From: Flavobacteriales bacterium
GTDB taxonomy: Bacteria > Bacteroidota > Bacteroidia > Flavobacteriales > Flavobacteriaceae
Reading direction: 5' to 3'
Assembly (NCBI GenBank): GCA_002705485.1
Contig: PAGT01000060.1
Coordinates: 22,249-30,442 of the forward strand
DNA: 8,194 nucleotides
In this document: positions 1 to 7,356 of the stretch, piece by piece
Position numbering within the stretch: the stretch's first letter is position 1
Layout of the letters: each line of letters starts with the position of its first letter
Program-made: the position numbers and the translations under genes
Notes under the pieces: model-generated
The model's database searches: none
Told to the model about the DNA's origin: nothing
Seen by the model: only the letters and a program-made list of their open reading frames with translations

Positions 1-34
1 TCTAAATCTTAATTATTGTTTTAAATTGAATTGA

Positions 35-727
35 ATGATTAGTATTAAGGACTTACATAAATCTTACAAAATGGGATCTAATTCACTTCATGTCCTAAAG
101 GGAATAAATTTTGATGTTAGTGAGGGGGAATTGGTTGCAATAATGGGTTCATCGGGATCAGGAAAATCTACTTTATTAAATATTTTAGGAATGTTGGACC
201 TTCTTGATAAAGGAAGTTATGATCTTGATGGTGTACCAATAAAAGACCTAGATGAGACCAAAGCAGCCAACTATCGAAATAAGTTTCTTGGATTTGTTTT
301 TCAGTCATTTAACTTAATTAATTATAAAACTGCTCTGGAAAATGTAACCTTACCATTATATTATCAGGGTATGAATAGAAAAGATAGAGAGAATCTTGCA
401 ATTGAATATCTAGATCAAGTGGGTTTAAAAGATTGGGCTACACATCTTCCCAGTGAACTCTCTGGTGGACAAAAACAAAGAGTCGCCATAGCTCGTGCGA
501 TGGTATCACAACCTAAGGTTTTATTGGCTGATGAACCTACAGGAGCCTTGGACTCGCAGACCTCTAAAGAGGTTATGGCCTTGATTCAAGAAATTAATAG
601 TAAAGGTAAAACTATACTAATTGTGACTCATGAAGAAGAAATTGCTCAAATGTGCTCTAGAATAGTAAGACTTAAAGATGGGATTATAATGGAAGACCAA
701 AAAAATAAAATGAAAAAAGCAATTTAA
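35..727 (+). CDS. MacB/LolD-type ABC transporter ATP-binding protein
   Basis: This is the cytoplasmic ATPase of a type VII (MacB/LolCDE-like) ABC system; as a dimer it powers the two permeases encoded next. The 230 residues hold a complete nucleotide-binding domain: Walker A GSSGSGKST at 38-46, Q-loop Q90, signature LSGGQ at 142-146, Walker B VLLADEP at 162-168 with catalytic E167, D-loop ALD at 171-173, and switch H199. The length matches stand-alone LolD/MacB-type ATPases, whereas E. coli MacB has this domain fused to its permease. The ATG at 35 starts directly before the usual beta-strand (MISIKDLHKSY) and no Shine-Dalgarno sequence is seen. The stop overlaps the next ATG by one base (TAATG), which suggests translational coupling. 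Family assignment is firm. The substrate is unknown, and a lipoprotein-sorting role is less likely because adaptor and TolC genes follow. Confidence 0.95.
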   Translation: MISIKDLHKSYKMGSNSLHVLKGINFDVSEGELVAIMGSSGSGKSTLLNILGMLDLLDKGSYDLDGVPIKDLDETKAANYRNKFLGFVFQSFNLINYKTALENVTLPLYYQGMNRKDRENLAIEYLDQVGLKDWATHLPSELSGGQKQRVAIARAMVSQPKVLLADEPTGALDSQTSKEVMALIQEINSKGKTILIVTHEEEIAQMCSRIVRLKDGIIMEDQKNKMKKAI

Positions 728-1959
728 TGTTTAGTAGAGACAGATGGTTTGAAATTTTTGATTCAATAAAAAAGAATAAACTCCGAACTTTTTTATCTGG
801 ATTCACTGTCGCATTAGGTATTTTGATATTTGTAGTATTATTTGGGTTTGGTAATGGGCTCGATAATACTTTTGAAAAATTTTTTAAAGATGACGCTCTC
901 AACACCATGTTGATTGTCCCGACCAGAACATCAAAGCCTTTTATGGGCTATGAGGCCAACAGAAGAATTGAGTTTGTGAATGAAGATTTGGAAGATATAT
1001 CTAAGCGTTTTGAAATCTATATAGATGGGATAAGCCCTAGAATTTCTGAAAGTGGAGATATAGGTTACAAATTAAAATCAAATAATTATTCAATTAGGGG
1101 TGTTGCTCCTTCTTACAGTAAAAATGAGATGACAATCATGATGAAAGGACGATACATTAATGGTATGGATGTACAAAATAAAGAAAGGAATGTTGTTTTA
1201 GGAAGACTTGTCGCCCAAGATTTATTTGGTGATGAAGAACCAATTGGAAAATTTGTTTCTGGAAGTGGAAGATCTTGGAAAGTCATAGGAGTTTTTCAAG
1301 ATGATGGTGGTGATAACGAAGAAAGAATTGTGTATGTGCCTTACACAACCCTACAATCAATAAAAAAAAATACCGATGATATAGGTCGAATAATAATTTC
1401 TTACAAACCTGAAATTGGATATGGTGGTGCAGTTGCCTTTGAAGATCAAATAAAAAAATATTTAAAACAAAAAAAATTCATCGATCCAAAAGATCCAAGG
1501 GGTATATTCATTAGAAGTGCAGCAAAAGATTTGAAAGAAAATGATCAGTTTAAAAGCGCATTATCCTCGATTATTTTATTTGTTGGTATTGGAACATTAT
1601 TGGCCGGGATAATTGGAATTTCAAATATTATGGTTTTTGTTGTAAAAGAAAGAACCAAAGAACTTGGTATAAGAAAAGCGATCGGTGCAACCCCAAGATC
1701 AATTATTGGCATGATACTTCAGGAAGCAATATTTATTACAACAATTTCAGGATACATAGGATTATTTGTTGGTGTTGGAATTTTAAAATTGGTTGGCAAT
1801 ACTTTAGAGGAAGACTATTACATTACAGATCCATATGTTGATTTGAATACAGCAATTACCGCCACCATTTTATTAATAGGTTTTGGTGCCTTTGCTGGAT
1901 ACCTTCCTGCTAAAAGAGCAGCAGAGATAAAACCAATTGAAGCGATGAGAGATAGTTAA
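727..1959 (+). CDS. MacB/FtsX-type ABC transporter permease (first of two)
   Basis: This is an inner-membrane subunit of the efflux transporter. It has the MacB layout: a short cytoplasmic N-terminus, a membrane helix at about 24-42, a large periplasmic (MacB_PCD) domain at about 45-275, and an FtsX domain with three helices at about 281-306, 328-355 and 375-392. The coupling segment after the second helix is clear (KERTKELGIRKAIGATP, 307-323), as is the conserved C-terminal segment PAKRAAEIKPIEAMR (394-408). The protein has no ATPase domain and must use the product of the gene upstream, with which it shares one base. It is a paralogue of the next gene: both begin with a W-x-E-I-F-x-S-I-x-K-N pattern and share GLDN after the first helix. 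The two probably form a heterodimer. A nine-A run at 1362-1370 is in frame (codons for I-K-K-N). Confidence 0.93.
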   Translation: MFSRDRWFEIFDSIKKNKLRTFLSGFTVALGILIFVVLFGFGNGLDNTFEKFFKDDALNTMLIVPTRTSKPFMGYEANRRIEFVNEDLEDISKRFEIYIDGISPRISESGDIGYKLKSNNYSIRGVAPSYSKNEMTIMMKGRYINGMDVQNKERNVVLGRLVAQDLFGDEEPIGKFVSGSGRSWKVIGVFQDDGGDNEERIVYVPYTTLQSIKKNTDDIGRIIISYKPEIGYGGAVAFEDQIKKYLKQKKFIDPKDPRGIFIRSAAKDLKENDQFKSALSSIILFVGIGTLLAGIIGISNIMVFVVKERTKELGIRKAIGATPRSIIGMILQEAIFITTISGYIGLFVGVGILKLVGNTLEEDYYITDPYVDLNTAITATILLIGFGAFAGYLPAKRAAEIKPIEAMRDS

Positions 1960-1961
1960 TT

Positions 1962-3227
1962 ATGAAAAAAATTTTTGATAAAGATACTTGGCAAGAAATC
2001 TTTGGCTCTATTCAAAAGAATAGAACAAGGACTGTAATTACAATGATCGGAGTGCTTTGGGGTATTTTTATTTACATCGCCTTAGCAGGTTCATCTAAAG
2101 GTTTAGATAATGGTTTTGAAAGAGCTTTCCAATCAATAGCTTCCAATAGTATTTTTGTTTGGGGAAGCTATACCGAATTACCCTACGCTGGTTTCAAAGC
2201 ACAGCGACCGATTCAATTAAAGTTGGGCGACGTAGAAATACTCAAAAAACGGGTTAAAGGAATCAAGTTTATAGCCCCTAGGAATGTAACTGGAGTTTTT
2301 GGTACAGTTGGTGGAAATATAGTAAGAGGAAACAAGACAGGGACATATTCCATTTATGGTGAATTTCCTGAATATATCAAGATTGCAACTTCAAAAATTT
2401 ATGATGGGGGAAGGTTTATAAACGATAAAGATATCATCGACGAGAGAAAGGTGTGTGTGATTGGAGAAAGAACTCAATTGGAGCTATTTGAGGAAGATGA
2501 GAATCCAATTGGAAAATTCATAAGTATTAATAAAATCAATTTTAGAGTGATAGGGGTTCACAAATTTGTTCAAGGTGGAGGGTTTGGTGATGATGGCGAT
2601 ATTTACATTCCTTTTGCAACATTTAAAAGAATTTTCAACACCGGGGACAGAGTCAATTTTTTTATGATCGCCGCTGATGAAGATATTGATGGTATACAAG
2701 TTGAAAAAGATATTAAAGCAACTCTGAAACAAATCCACAAAGTTGATCCAAAAGACGAAAGAGCTATTGCAGGTTTTAATTTAGGTGAAATCTTTAGAAA
2801 AACTATGAATTTTGCAAGTGGACTAACTTTCTTATCTCTTATTGTTGGAATTGCTACTATATTGGCGGGAGTTATAGGCATTGGAAATATATTACTTATC
2901 TCAGTTAAGGAGAGAACTAAAGAAATTGGTATCAGAAGAGCACTTGGAGCCACCCCTAGTGAAGTACGATCCCAAATCATATTGGAGTCAGTTTTTTTAA
3001 CTGTACTTTCAGGATTGATTGGAATAATTTTAGGAGCGCTTGTATTGTATGGAATAAATGCTGCAACCGAAGATATGACGGACTTTCCCTACACGAACCC
3101 AACTGTTCCAATTCCATATGTATTGGGAGCTTTATTTTTGATGATAGTACTGGGAACCCTTATAGGAATTATACCAGCACAAAAAGCAGTTAGCATTAAA
3201 CCAATTGAAGCATTGAGAGAAGAATAA
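1962..3227 (+). CDS. MacB/FtsX-type ABC transporter permease (second of two)
   Basis: This is the second inner-membrane permease of the same transporter, 421 residues, starting 2 nt after the stop of the first. The architecture is the same: helix at about 25-43, periplasmic MacB_PCD domain at about 45-285, then an FtsX domain with helices at about 287-313, 338-364 and 385-405. The coupling motif KERTKEIGIRRALGATP is at 316-332 and the terminal PAQKAVSIKPIEALREE at 405-421. The periplasmic domain has diverged from the first permease and carries a glycine-rich stretch (VQGGGFGDDGD, 203-213). With one ATPase gene and two different permeases, the likely assembly is an ATPase homodimer on a permease heterodimer. 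This is inferred from gene content rather than shown by the sequence. The gene ends 17 nt before the ATG of the adaptor gene. Confidence 0.93.
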   Translation: MKKIFDKDTWQEIFGSIQKNRTRTVITMIGVLWGIFIYIALAGSSKGLDNGFERAFQSIASNSIFVWGSYTELPYAGFKAQRPIQLKLGDVEILKKRVKGIKFIAPRNVTGVFGTVGGNIVRGNKTGTYSIYGEFPEYIKIATSKIYDGGRFINDKDIIDERKVCVIGERTQLELFEEDENPIGKFISINKINFRVIGVHKFVQGGGFGDDGDIYIPFATFKRIFNTGDRVNFFMIAADEDIDGIQVEKDIKATLKQIHKVDPKDERAIAGFNLGEIFRKTMNFASGLTFLSLIVGIATILAGVIGIGNILLISVKERTKEIGIRRALGATPSEVRSQIILESVFLTVLSGLIGIILGALVLYGINAATEDMTDFPYTNPTVPIPYVLGALFLMIVLGTLIGIIPAQKAVSIKPIEALREE

Positions 3228-3244
3228 AAATAATAATTTATAAT

Positions 3245-4373
3245 ATGAAATATTTAAAAAAAAATAGGAATCGGGTTACTAATTGTAGGAGTTTTATTTG
3301 CAAGTGCATTTTTTATAAAATCAAATAGCAAATCATCTATTGTATATGAAACGGAAACCTTAAAAATTGAAACAATTGAAGAAAAAATAGTTGCAACTGG
3401 AAAAGTTCTTCCCGAGGATGAAGTTAATGTGGTGCCACAAATAGCAGGTATTATTGAAGAAATATTTGTGGAGGAAGGAGATGAAGTTTTCGCAGGGGAT
3501 CTTATAGCAAAGATAAAAGTTGTTCCAAATGAACAAACACTTAACTCTGCTGAAGGTAGAGTTAAAAGTGCCCAAATTGTTATGAAAAATTCAAAAATAG
3601 AGTTTGAAAGAAATAGAGCTCTTTTTGAAAAGGAAATTATTTCCGAACAAGAATTCAACTCCTCTGAGCTTCGATATAATCAAGATATGCAGAATTTAGA
3701 AAATGCTGAAAGTGATTTACAAATAATAAAACTTGGTTCAGCAGGTGGGTCAACCATAACTAATACCAACATTAGGGCAACTGTTTCAGGTACAATTTTA
3801 GAAATCCCTGTCAAAGAAGGGGATCAAGTTATTCAAGCTAATTCTTTCAACTCTGGGACACCAATTGCAACAATAGCAGACCTAAACAAGATGATTTTTG
3901 AGGGTCAAGTCGATGAAGGTGAAGTTGGTAAACTACAAATCGGAATGCCATTAATAGTAACTTTGGGGGCGATTGAAGATAAAGAGTACGATGCGAAATT
4001 AAGACTTATTGCACCCAAGGGAACTGAAATTGCAGGAGCCATACAATTTAAAATTGAGGGCGATGTTTATTTAGATGATGAATTTGTTGTAAGGGCCGGT
4101 TACAGTGCGAATGCTTCAATTGTTACTGATAAAAAAGTTGACGCTATATCGATTAGTGAAGCTTTACTTCAGTATGATTCAAAATCTAAAAAACCATACG
4201 TTGAAATTGAAATTTCAGATCAAAAGTTTGAGAAAAGAGAAGTAAAACTGGGTATTTCAGATGGTGTAAACGCTGAGCTAATCAGCGGAGTTAAACAATT
4301 AGAAAAAATTAAAGTTTGGAATAAAACGGAACCAATTAAAAGAGGTGAAGATGATAGTGATTCAGAAAAATAA
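3245..4373 (+). CDS. Periplasmic adaptor (HlyD/MacA-type membrane fusion protein), interrupted by an apparent +1 frameshift near its start
   Basis: The adaptor links the permeases to the TolC-like channel. The ATG at 3245 opens a frame that stops at 3326-3328 after 27 codons. From about 3258 a different frame is open to the TAA at 4371-4373, but it has no ATG before the body of the protein. Dropping one A from the nine-A run at 3256-3264 joins them into a normal 375-aa product: MKYLKK, a hydrophobic anchor IGIGLLIVGVLFASAFFI (7-24), then adaptor sequence. Later parts (corrected numbering) are a lipoyl half-motif with GIIEEIFVEEGDEVFAGD at 68-85, a coiled-coil hairpin at about 97-160, a second lipoyl half around 176-201 (IRATVSGTILEIPVKEGDQV), a beta-barrel, and an acidic tail. 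A GTG at 3429 would yield 314 aa lacking the anchor and part of the first domains, so it is unlikely to be the true start. Family assignment is firm; whether the gene is intact is open. Confidence 0.85.
3256..3264 (+). other. Nine-A homopolymer at the frameshift point of the adaptor gene
   Basis: This run covers codons 4-7 of the adaptor gene. Read as nine A's, translation runs M-K-Y-L-K-K-N-R and stops at 3326. Read as eight, it runs M-K-Y-L-K-K-I-G-I-G into a textbook hydrophobic anchor. This is the only place where a one-base change is needed to join the ATG to the downstream frame, because the downstream frame has a stop at 3255-3257 immediately before it. Confidence 0.85.
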
Positions 4374-4379
4374 AAAAAT

Positions 4380-5795
4380 ATGAGATTCTTAAAATTTATA
4401 ATTATACTGATCGTTCCAAATATTCTTTTTTCACAAAAATATTGGACACTTCAAGAGTGTGTGGATAGAGCTTTAGAAATGAATATTTCAATAAAACAGT
4501 CAGAGCTTGATTACGCTGGATCTGAAATAGAAAAAAAAGGTGCGATAGGAAGCTTCCTTCCAAATGTAAACGTGAGTAGTAGTCATTCTTGGAACATTGG
4601 ACTTAACCAAAATATAACCACTGGAATTTTAGAAAACGTGACTACTCAGTTCTCATCTATGAATCTCAATCTAAATGTTAATATATATAGTGGACTACAA
4701 AATATTAAAAGATTACATAGAGCTAATCTTTCTATATTGGCACGTCAGTATCAATTAGAAGATATGACTGAAAATGTAGCATTACTGGTTGCAAATTCTT
4801 ATCTGCAAATTTTATTTAGTAAAGAAAATCTTGCTGTACAAGATTTACAATTAAACCTTACAAAAGACGAATTGTCTAGAATTAAGGATCTTGTTAATTC
4901 AGGGGTAATTCCCAAAGGTGATCTTTATGAAATTGAAGCAAATCTAGCATCTCAACAAAAAAACTTTATTGATGCCAAGAACGCATATTATCTTTCAAAA
5001 ATTTCGCTTGCTCAACTATTACTCATAGATGATTTTCAAAATTTTGAAATAGCAAATGAAACTTATGATATTCCAATTTCAGAAGTAATGACTAAAACAC
5101 CTGAAGAGATTTTTAATTATGCCGTTACTAATAAAAAAGAAATTAAAATTTTTGAAACCAATCTAGAAATAGCGAAGAAAGATCTTGAAATCTCAAAGGC
5201 CTTACTCAAACCAACCTTGTCAGCATTTTATTCATACAGTTCAAGAATTGGTTATTCAGATAGACTTGTTCCGTCCGACGAAATTGAATTTACTCCAATT
5301 GGCGTTGTTGAAGGCACAGGAGAAAGGGTTGTAGCTCCATACAACAAAATGAAAATTGCAAGCCCATTATCATTTTCAGATCAGTTTGATTTGAATGACG
5401 GACAAAATTTTGGATTAAGCCTATCTATTCCCATATTAAATAATTTTGCTAGAAGAAATAATGTAAGTCAGACTCAGATTAATATTATGAGAAGTGAAAA
5501 CATTCTTCTTCAAAGAAAATTGGATCTTGAAAACACAGTAAATCAATCATATAATGACGCTGACGGTGCTTTCAAGGCCTATCAAGCTTCACTAAAACTT
5601 GTTGAAGCTAGGGAACTGGCTTTTAATTATGCAAAAGACAAGTTTGATGTTGGCGCTATGAATGCTTTTGATTTTACACAGGCTAAACAAAGATATGAAC
5701 TTTCTCAATCTGAACTGATAAGAACAAAATATGATTATATATTCAAGCTTAAGGTTTTGGAGTTTTATTTTGGTGCACCTCTTTCAATAAATTAA
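4380..5795 (+). CDS. TolC-family outer-membrane efflux channel protein
   Basis: This protein forms the trimeric outer-membrane and periplasmic channel that completes the efflux system. The 471 residues begin with a Sec signal peptide (MRFLKFIIILIVPNILFS, likely cut after S18). The mature protein starts YWTLQECVDRALEMNISI, the usual opening of the family. Two outer-membrane-efflux repeats follow, about 22-215 and 243-462. Each starts with a long helix leading to a beta-hairpin entered at a proline (FLPNVNVSSS at 59-68; LLKPTLSAFYSYSS at 275-288). Each returns through another strand (LNLNVNIYSG, 96-105; FGLSLSIPILNNF, 344-356) into long amphipathic helices. The second hairpin loop, about 290-342, is clearly longer than the first (about 69-94) and would face outside. 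The gene starts 6 nt after the adaptor stop with no Shine-Dalgarno sequence. Its function is inferred from family and operon position; the substrate is unknown. Confidence 0.93.
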   Translation: MRFLKFIIILIVPNILFSQKYWTLQECVDRALEMNISIKQSELDYAGSEIEKKGAIGSFLPNVNVSSSHSWNIGLNQNITTGILENVTTQFSSMNLNLNVNIYSGLQNIKRLHRANLSILARQYQLEDMTENVALLVANSYLQILFSKENLAVQDLQLNLTKDELSRIKDLVNSGVIPKGDLYEIEANLASQQKNFIDAKNAYYLSKISLAQLLLIDDFQNFEIANETYDIPISEVMTKTPEEIFNYAVTNKKEIKIFETNLEIAKKDLEISKALLKPTLSAFYSYSSRIGYSDRLVPSDEIEFTPIGVVEGTGERVVAPYNKMKIASPLSFSDQFDLNDGQNFGLSLSIPILNNFARRNNVSQTQINIMRSENILLQRKLDLENTVNQSYNDADGAFKAYQASLKLVEARELAFNYAKDKFDVGAMNAFDFTQAKQRYELSQSELIRTKYDYIFKLKVLEFYFGAPLSIN

Positions 5796-5802
5796 ATTAG
5801 CG

Positions 5803-6468
5803 GTGTCAGTGATTTTAAATATTGAGACATCAACAACAAATTGTTCTGTATCTCTTTCTCAAAACGAAACTTTATTGTGTTCAAACGAGATTAATAAACA
5901 AAGCTATTCACATTCAACAAAATTACATTCGCAAATCGCTAATTTAATAGATAAATCAAAGGTCTCCTATTCTGATTTGTCAGCAATAGCAATTAGTAAA
6001 GGACCCGGATCATATACAGGCTTAAGAATTGGTTCAGCTGCTGCTAAAGGACTGTGTTATGCCTTAGATATTCCACTAATTTCTATTTCTACCTTAAAAA
6101 TACTTGCAAAAAAAATTAAAATACAAGAAGGATTAATTGTTCCCGTTATGGATGCGAGACGTGATGAAGTTTATTCAGCGATCTTTGATCATAAATTTTA
6201 TCAAAAAAGAGAATCAAAGCCAGAGATAATTTATAATAATTCTTTTTTTGATTTAATTAAAGAAAAAAAAATATATATGGTAGGTAATGGTCAAGAAAAA
6301 TGCAAAAGAATAATTAATGAAAACCCAAATTTAATTTTTTCTATGGATAAAAATTTTCCCAGCTCAGTTGATATGATTGAATTATCTTATGAAAAGTATA
6401 AATCTTTTAAGTTTGAGGACATTGCATATTTTGAGCCGGATTATTTAAAAAAGTTTGGGGTAAAATAA
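5803..6468 (+). CDS. tsaB: tRNA t6A37 threonylcarbamoyltransferase complex subunit TsaB
   Basis: TsaB is an ASKHA-fold (actin-like) protein that dimerises with TsaD. With TsaE it supports transfer of threonylcarbamoyl to A37 of tRNAs that read ANN codons, in the cytoplasm. The 221 residues show the family marks: N-terminal ILNIETSTTNCSVSL (4-18), SKGPGSYTGLRIG (65-77), PVMDARRDEVYSAIF (114-128), and a C-terminal EPDYLKKF (211-218). The length is normal for TsaB and short of TsaD, and the metal-binding histidines of TsaD are absent, as expected. The start is GTG at 5803, giving MSVILNIETS; a stop at 5788-5790 excludes a much longer form, and a second GTG at 5809 is a possible alternative. The gene begins 7 nt after the channel gene, so it is probably cotranscribed with the exporter though functionally unrelated. 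A nine-A run at 6263-6271 is in frame. Confidence 0.95.
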   Translation: MSVILNIETSTTNCSVSLSQNETLLCSNEINKQSYSHSTKLHSQIANLIDKSKVSYSDLSAIAISKGPGSYTGLRIGSAAAKGLCYALDIPLISISTLKILAKKIKIQEGLIVPVMDARRDEVYSAIFDHKFYQKRESKPEIIYNNSFFDLIKEKKIYMVGNGQEKCKRIINENPNLIFSMDKNFPSSVDMIELSYEKYKSFKFEDIAYFEPDYLKKFGVK

Positions 6469-7356
6469 TTAACCATTTGTTGCATTCACTTCATGAATTA
6501 GGCCAGGAAGCATTTGCTTGAGCATATTCTCGATTCCACTTTTTAGAGTTACAGTTGATGATGGGCAACCACTACAGGCACCTTGAAGAATTACATTAAC
6601 ATTTTTGGTGTTTTCATCATAGGATTCAAAAACTATATTTCCTCCGTCAGAAGCGACAGCTGGTTTCACATGTTTATTGATTATATCCACAATTTTTTTT
6701 GAGACATCATCGAGCCCTTCAGTGTTTGAATTTGTTTGTAATGGGTTATTTTTAAATGATTTTTCATTAATTATGTTGTTACCATCTTGAATATAAGATC
6801 TTATAAATTCTCTGGTTTCAAGAACATTTTCCTCCCAATTATATTCATTTTTTTTTGTAATAGAAATGAAATTAAGGTCTAAAAAAATTTCTTTTACAAA
6901 CGGAAAATTAAATAATGATTTGGCAATCGGTGCATTTTCTGTTTCAGCTAAACTTTTAAATTCATAAACATTATTGAAAAACTTTTTGTTCATTACAAAT
7001 TTCATCACATTTGGATTTGGAGTACTTTCAGCATAAACTGTGATTGGAGATTTAATTTTTTTTTCTTCATTTAAAACTTTACCTCCATTATTTAGGAATG
7101 TGGAAAGTTGGTCGCATAATTCGTCTTGAACTTCTTTCCATTGTAAAATATTTAACTTTTCAATATAGATGGATCTTTTGTTTAGTACTACTTTTTTAAC
7201 AAACGGTAAGTAAAAAATTTGTTGAATCAACGGAAATTCCTTTGTTTCTTCAATTGAATTAAAAACATATCTTTTTTCACTTAAAAATTTATTAGAATAA
7301 AACTCTAGTTCTTCTTCCCGACTTGTCTCTTTAAACTTTATAATGTACTCATTCAT
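6469..7356 (-). CDS. Nfu/NifU-type iron-sulfur cluster carrier with two N-terminal Nfu domains
   Basis: This is a late-acting carrier that would pass [4Fe-4S] clusters to target enzymes in the cytoplasm. The 295 residues contain two tandem Nfu N-terminal domains, about 3-97 and 105-200. They align visibly: FPLIQQIFYLPFVKKVVL (41-58) with APIAKSLFNFPFVKEIFL (142-159). The second carries the classic opening AESTPNPNVMKFV (109-121). After a linker rich in N, T and S (about 200-213) comes the NifU C-terminal domain, about 216-290, with VKPAVASDGGNIVF (230-243) and the cluster-binding CSGC (C261, C264), which would hold a bridging cluster in a dimer. The start ATG (7354-7356) overlaps the murI stop as ATGA. 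The stop abuts the tsaB stop with no spacer. I leave the symbol blank because E. coli NfuA has a different N-terminal domain. In-frame nine-base runs lie at 6848-6856 and 7056-7064. Confidence 0.92.
   Translation of the reverse strand: MNEYIIKFKETSREEELEFYSNKFLSEKRYVFNSIEETKEFPLIQQIFYLPFVKKVVLNKRSIYIEKLNILQWKEVQDELCDQLSTFLNNGGKVLNEEKKIKSPITVYAESTPNPNVMKFVMNKKFFNNVYEFKSLAETENAPIAKSLFNFPFVKEIFLDLNFISITKKNEYNWEENVLETREFIRSYIQDGNNIINEKSFKNNPLQTNSNTEGLDDVSKKIVDIINKHVKPAVASDGGNIVFESYDENTKNVNVILQGACSGCPSSTVTLKSGIENMLKQMLPGLIHEVNATNG

Noticed and set aside
1..34. Possible end of an upstream gene (TAA at 10-12) or promoter before the ATPase gene
   Set aside because: Only 34 bases are available. No TAnnTTTG element is found, and a stop codon in AT-rich sequence is not evidence of a gene.
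2603..2980. 125-aa open frame on the minus strand inside permease 2
   Set aside because: It is a shadow of the permease gene, with no start context or recognisable domain, and permease 2 is intact across it.
35..3227. Lipoprotein-sorting LolCDE system instead of an exporter
   Set aside because: The ATPase and permeases are in the same superfamily, but the linked adaptor and TolC-family genes point to MacAB-type efflux. Bacteroidota lipoprotein release genes do not normally carry these partners.
3254..3658. 134-aa open frame on the minus strand over the adaptor start
   Set aside because: It mirrors the real plus-strand coding frame, has no recognisable domain, and lies antisense to well-supported adaptor sequence.
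3429..4373. GTG at 3429 as the true start of the adaptor, giving a 314-aa protein
   Set aside because: It would begin inside the first lipoyl-like region and lack a signal or anchor. Adaptor-like coding sequence with a clear membrane anchor continues upstream in the same frame to the A-run.
6455..6480. Hairpin around the convergent stops (GGTAAAATAATTAACC) as a shared terminator
   Set aside because: Only three pairs hold before a mismatch and there is no T-tract, so it is too weak to call.
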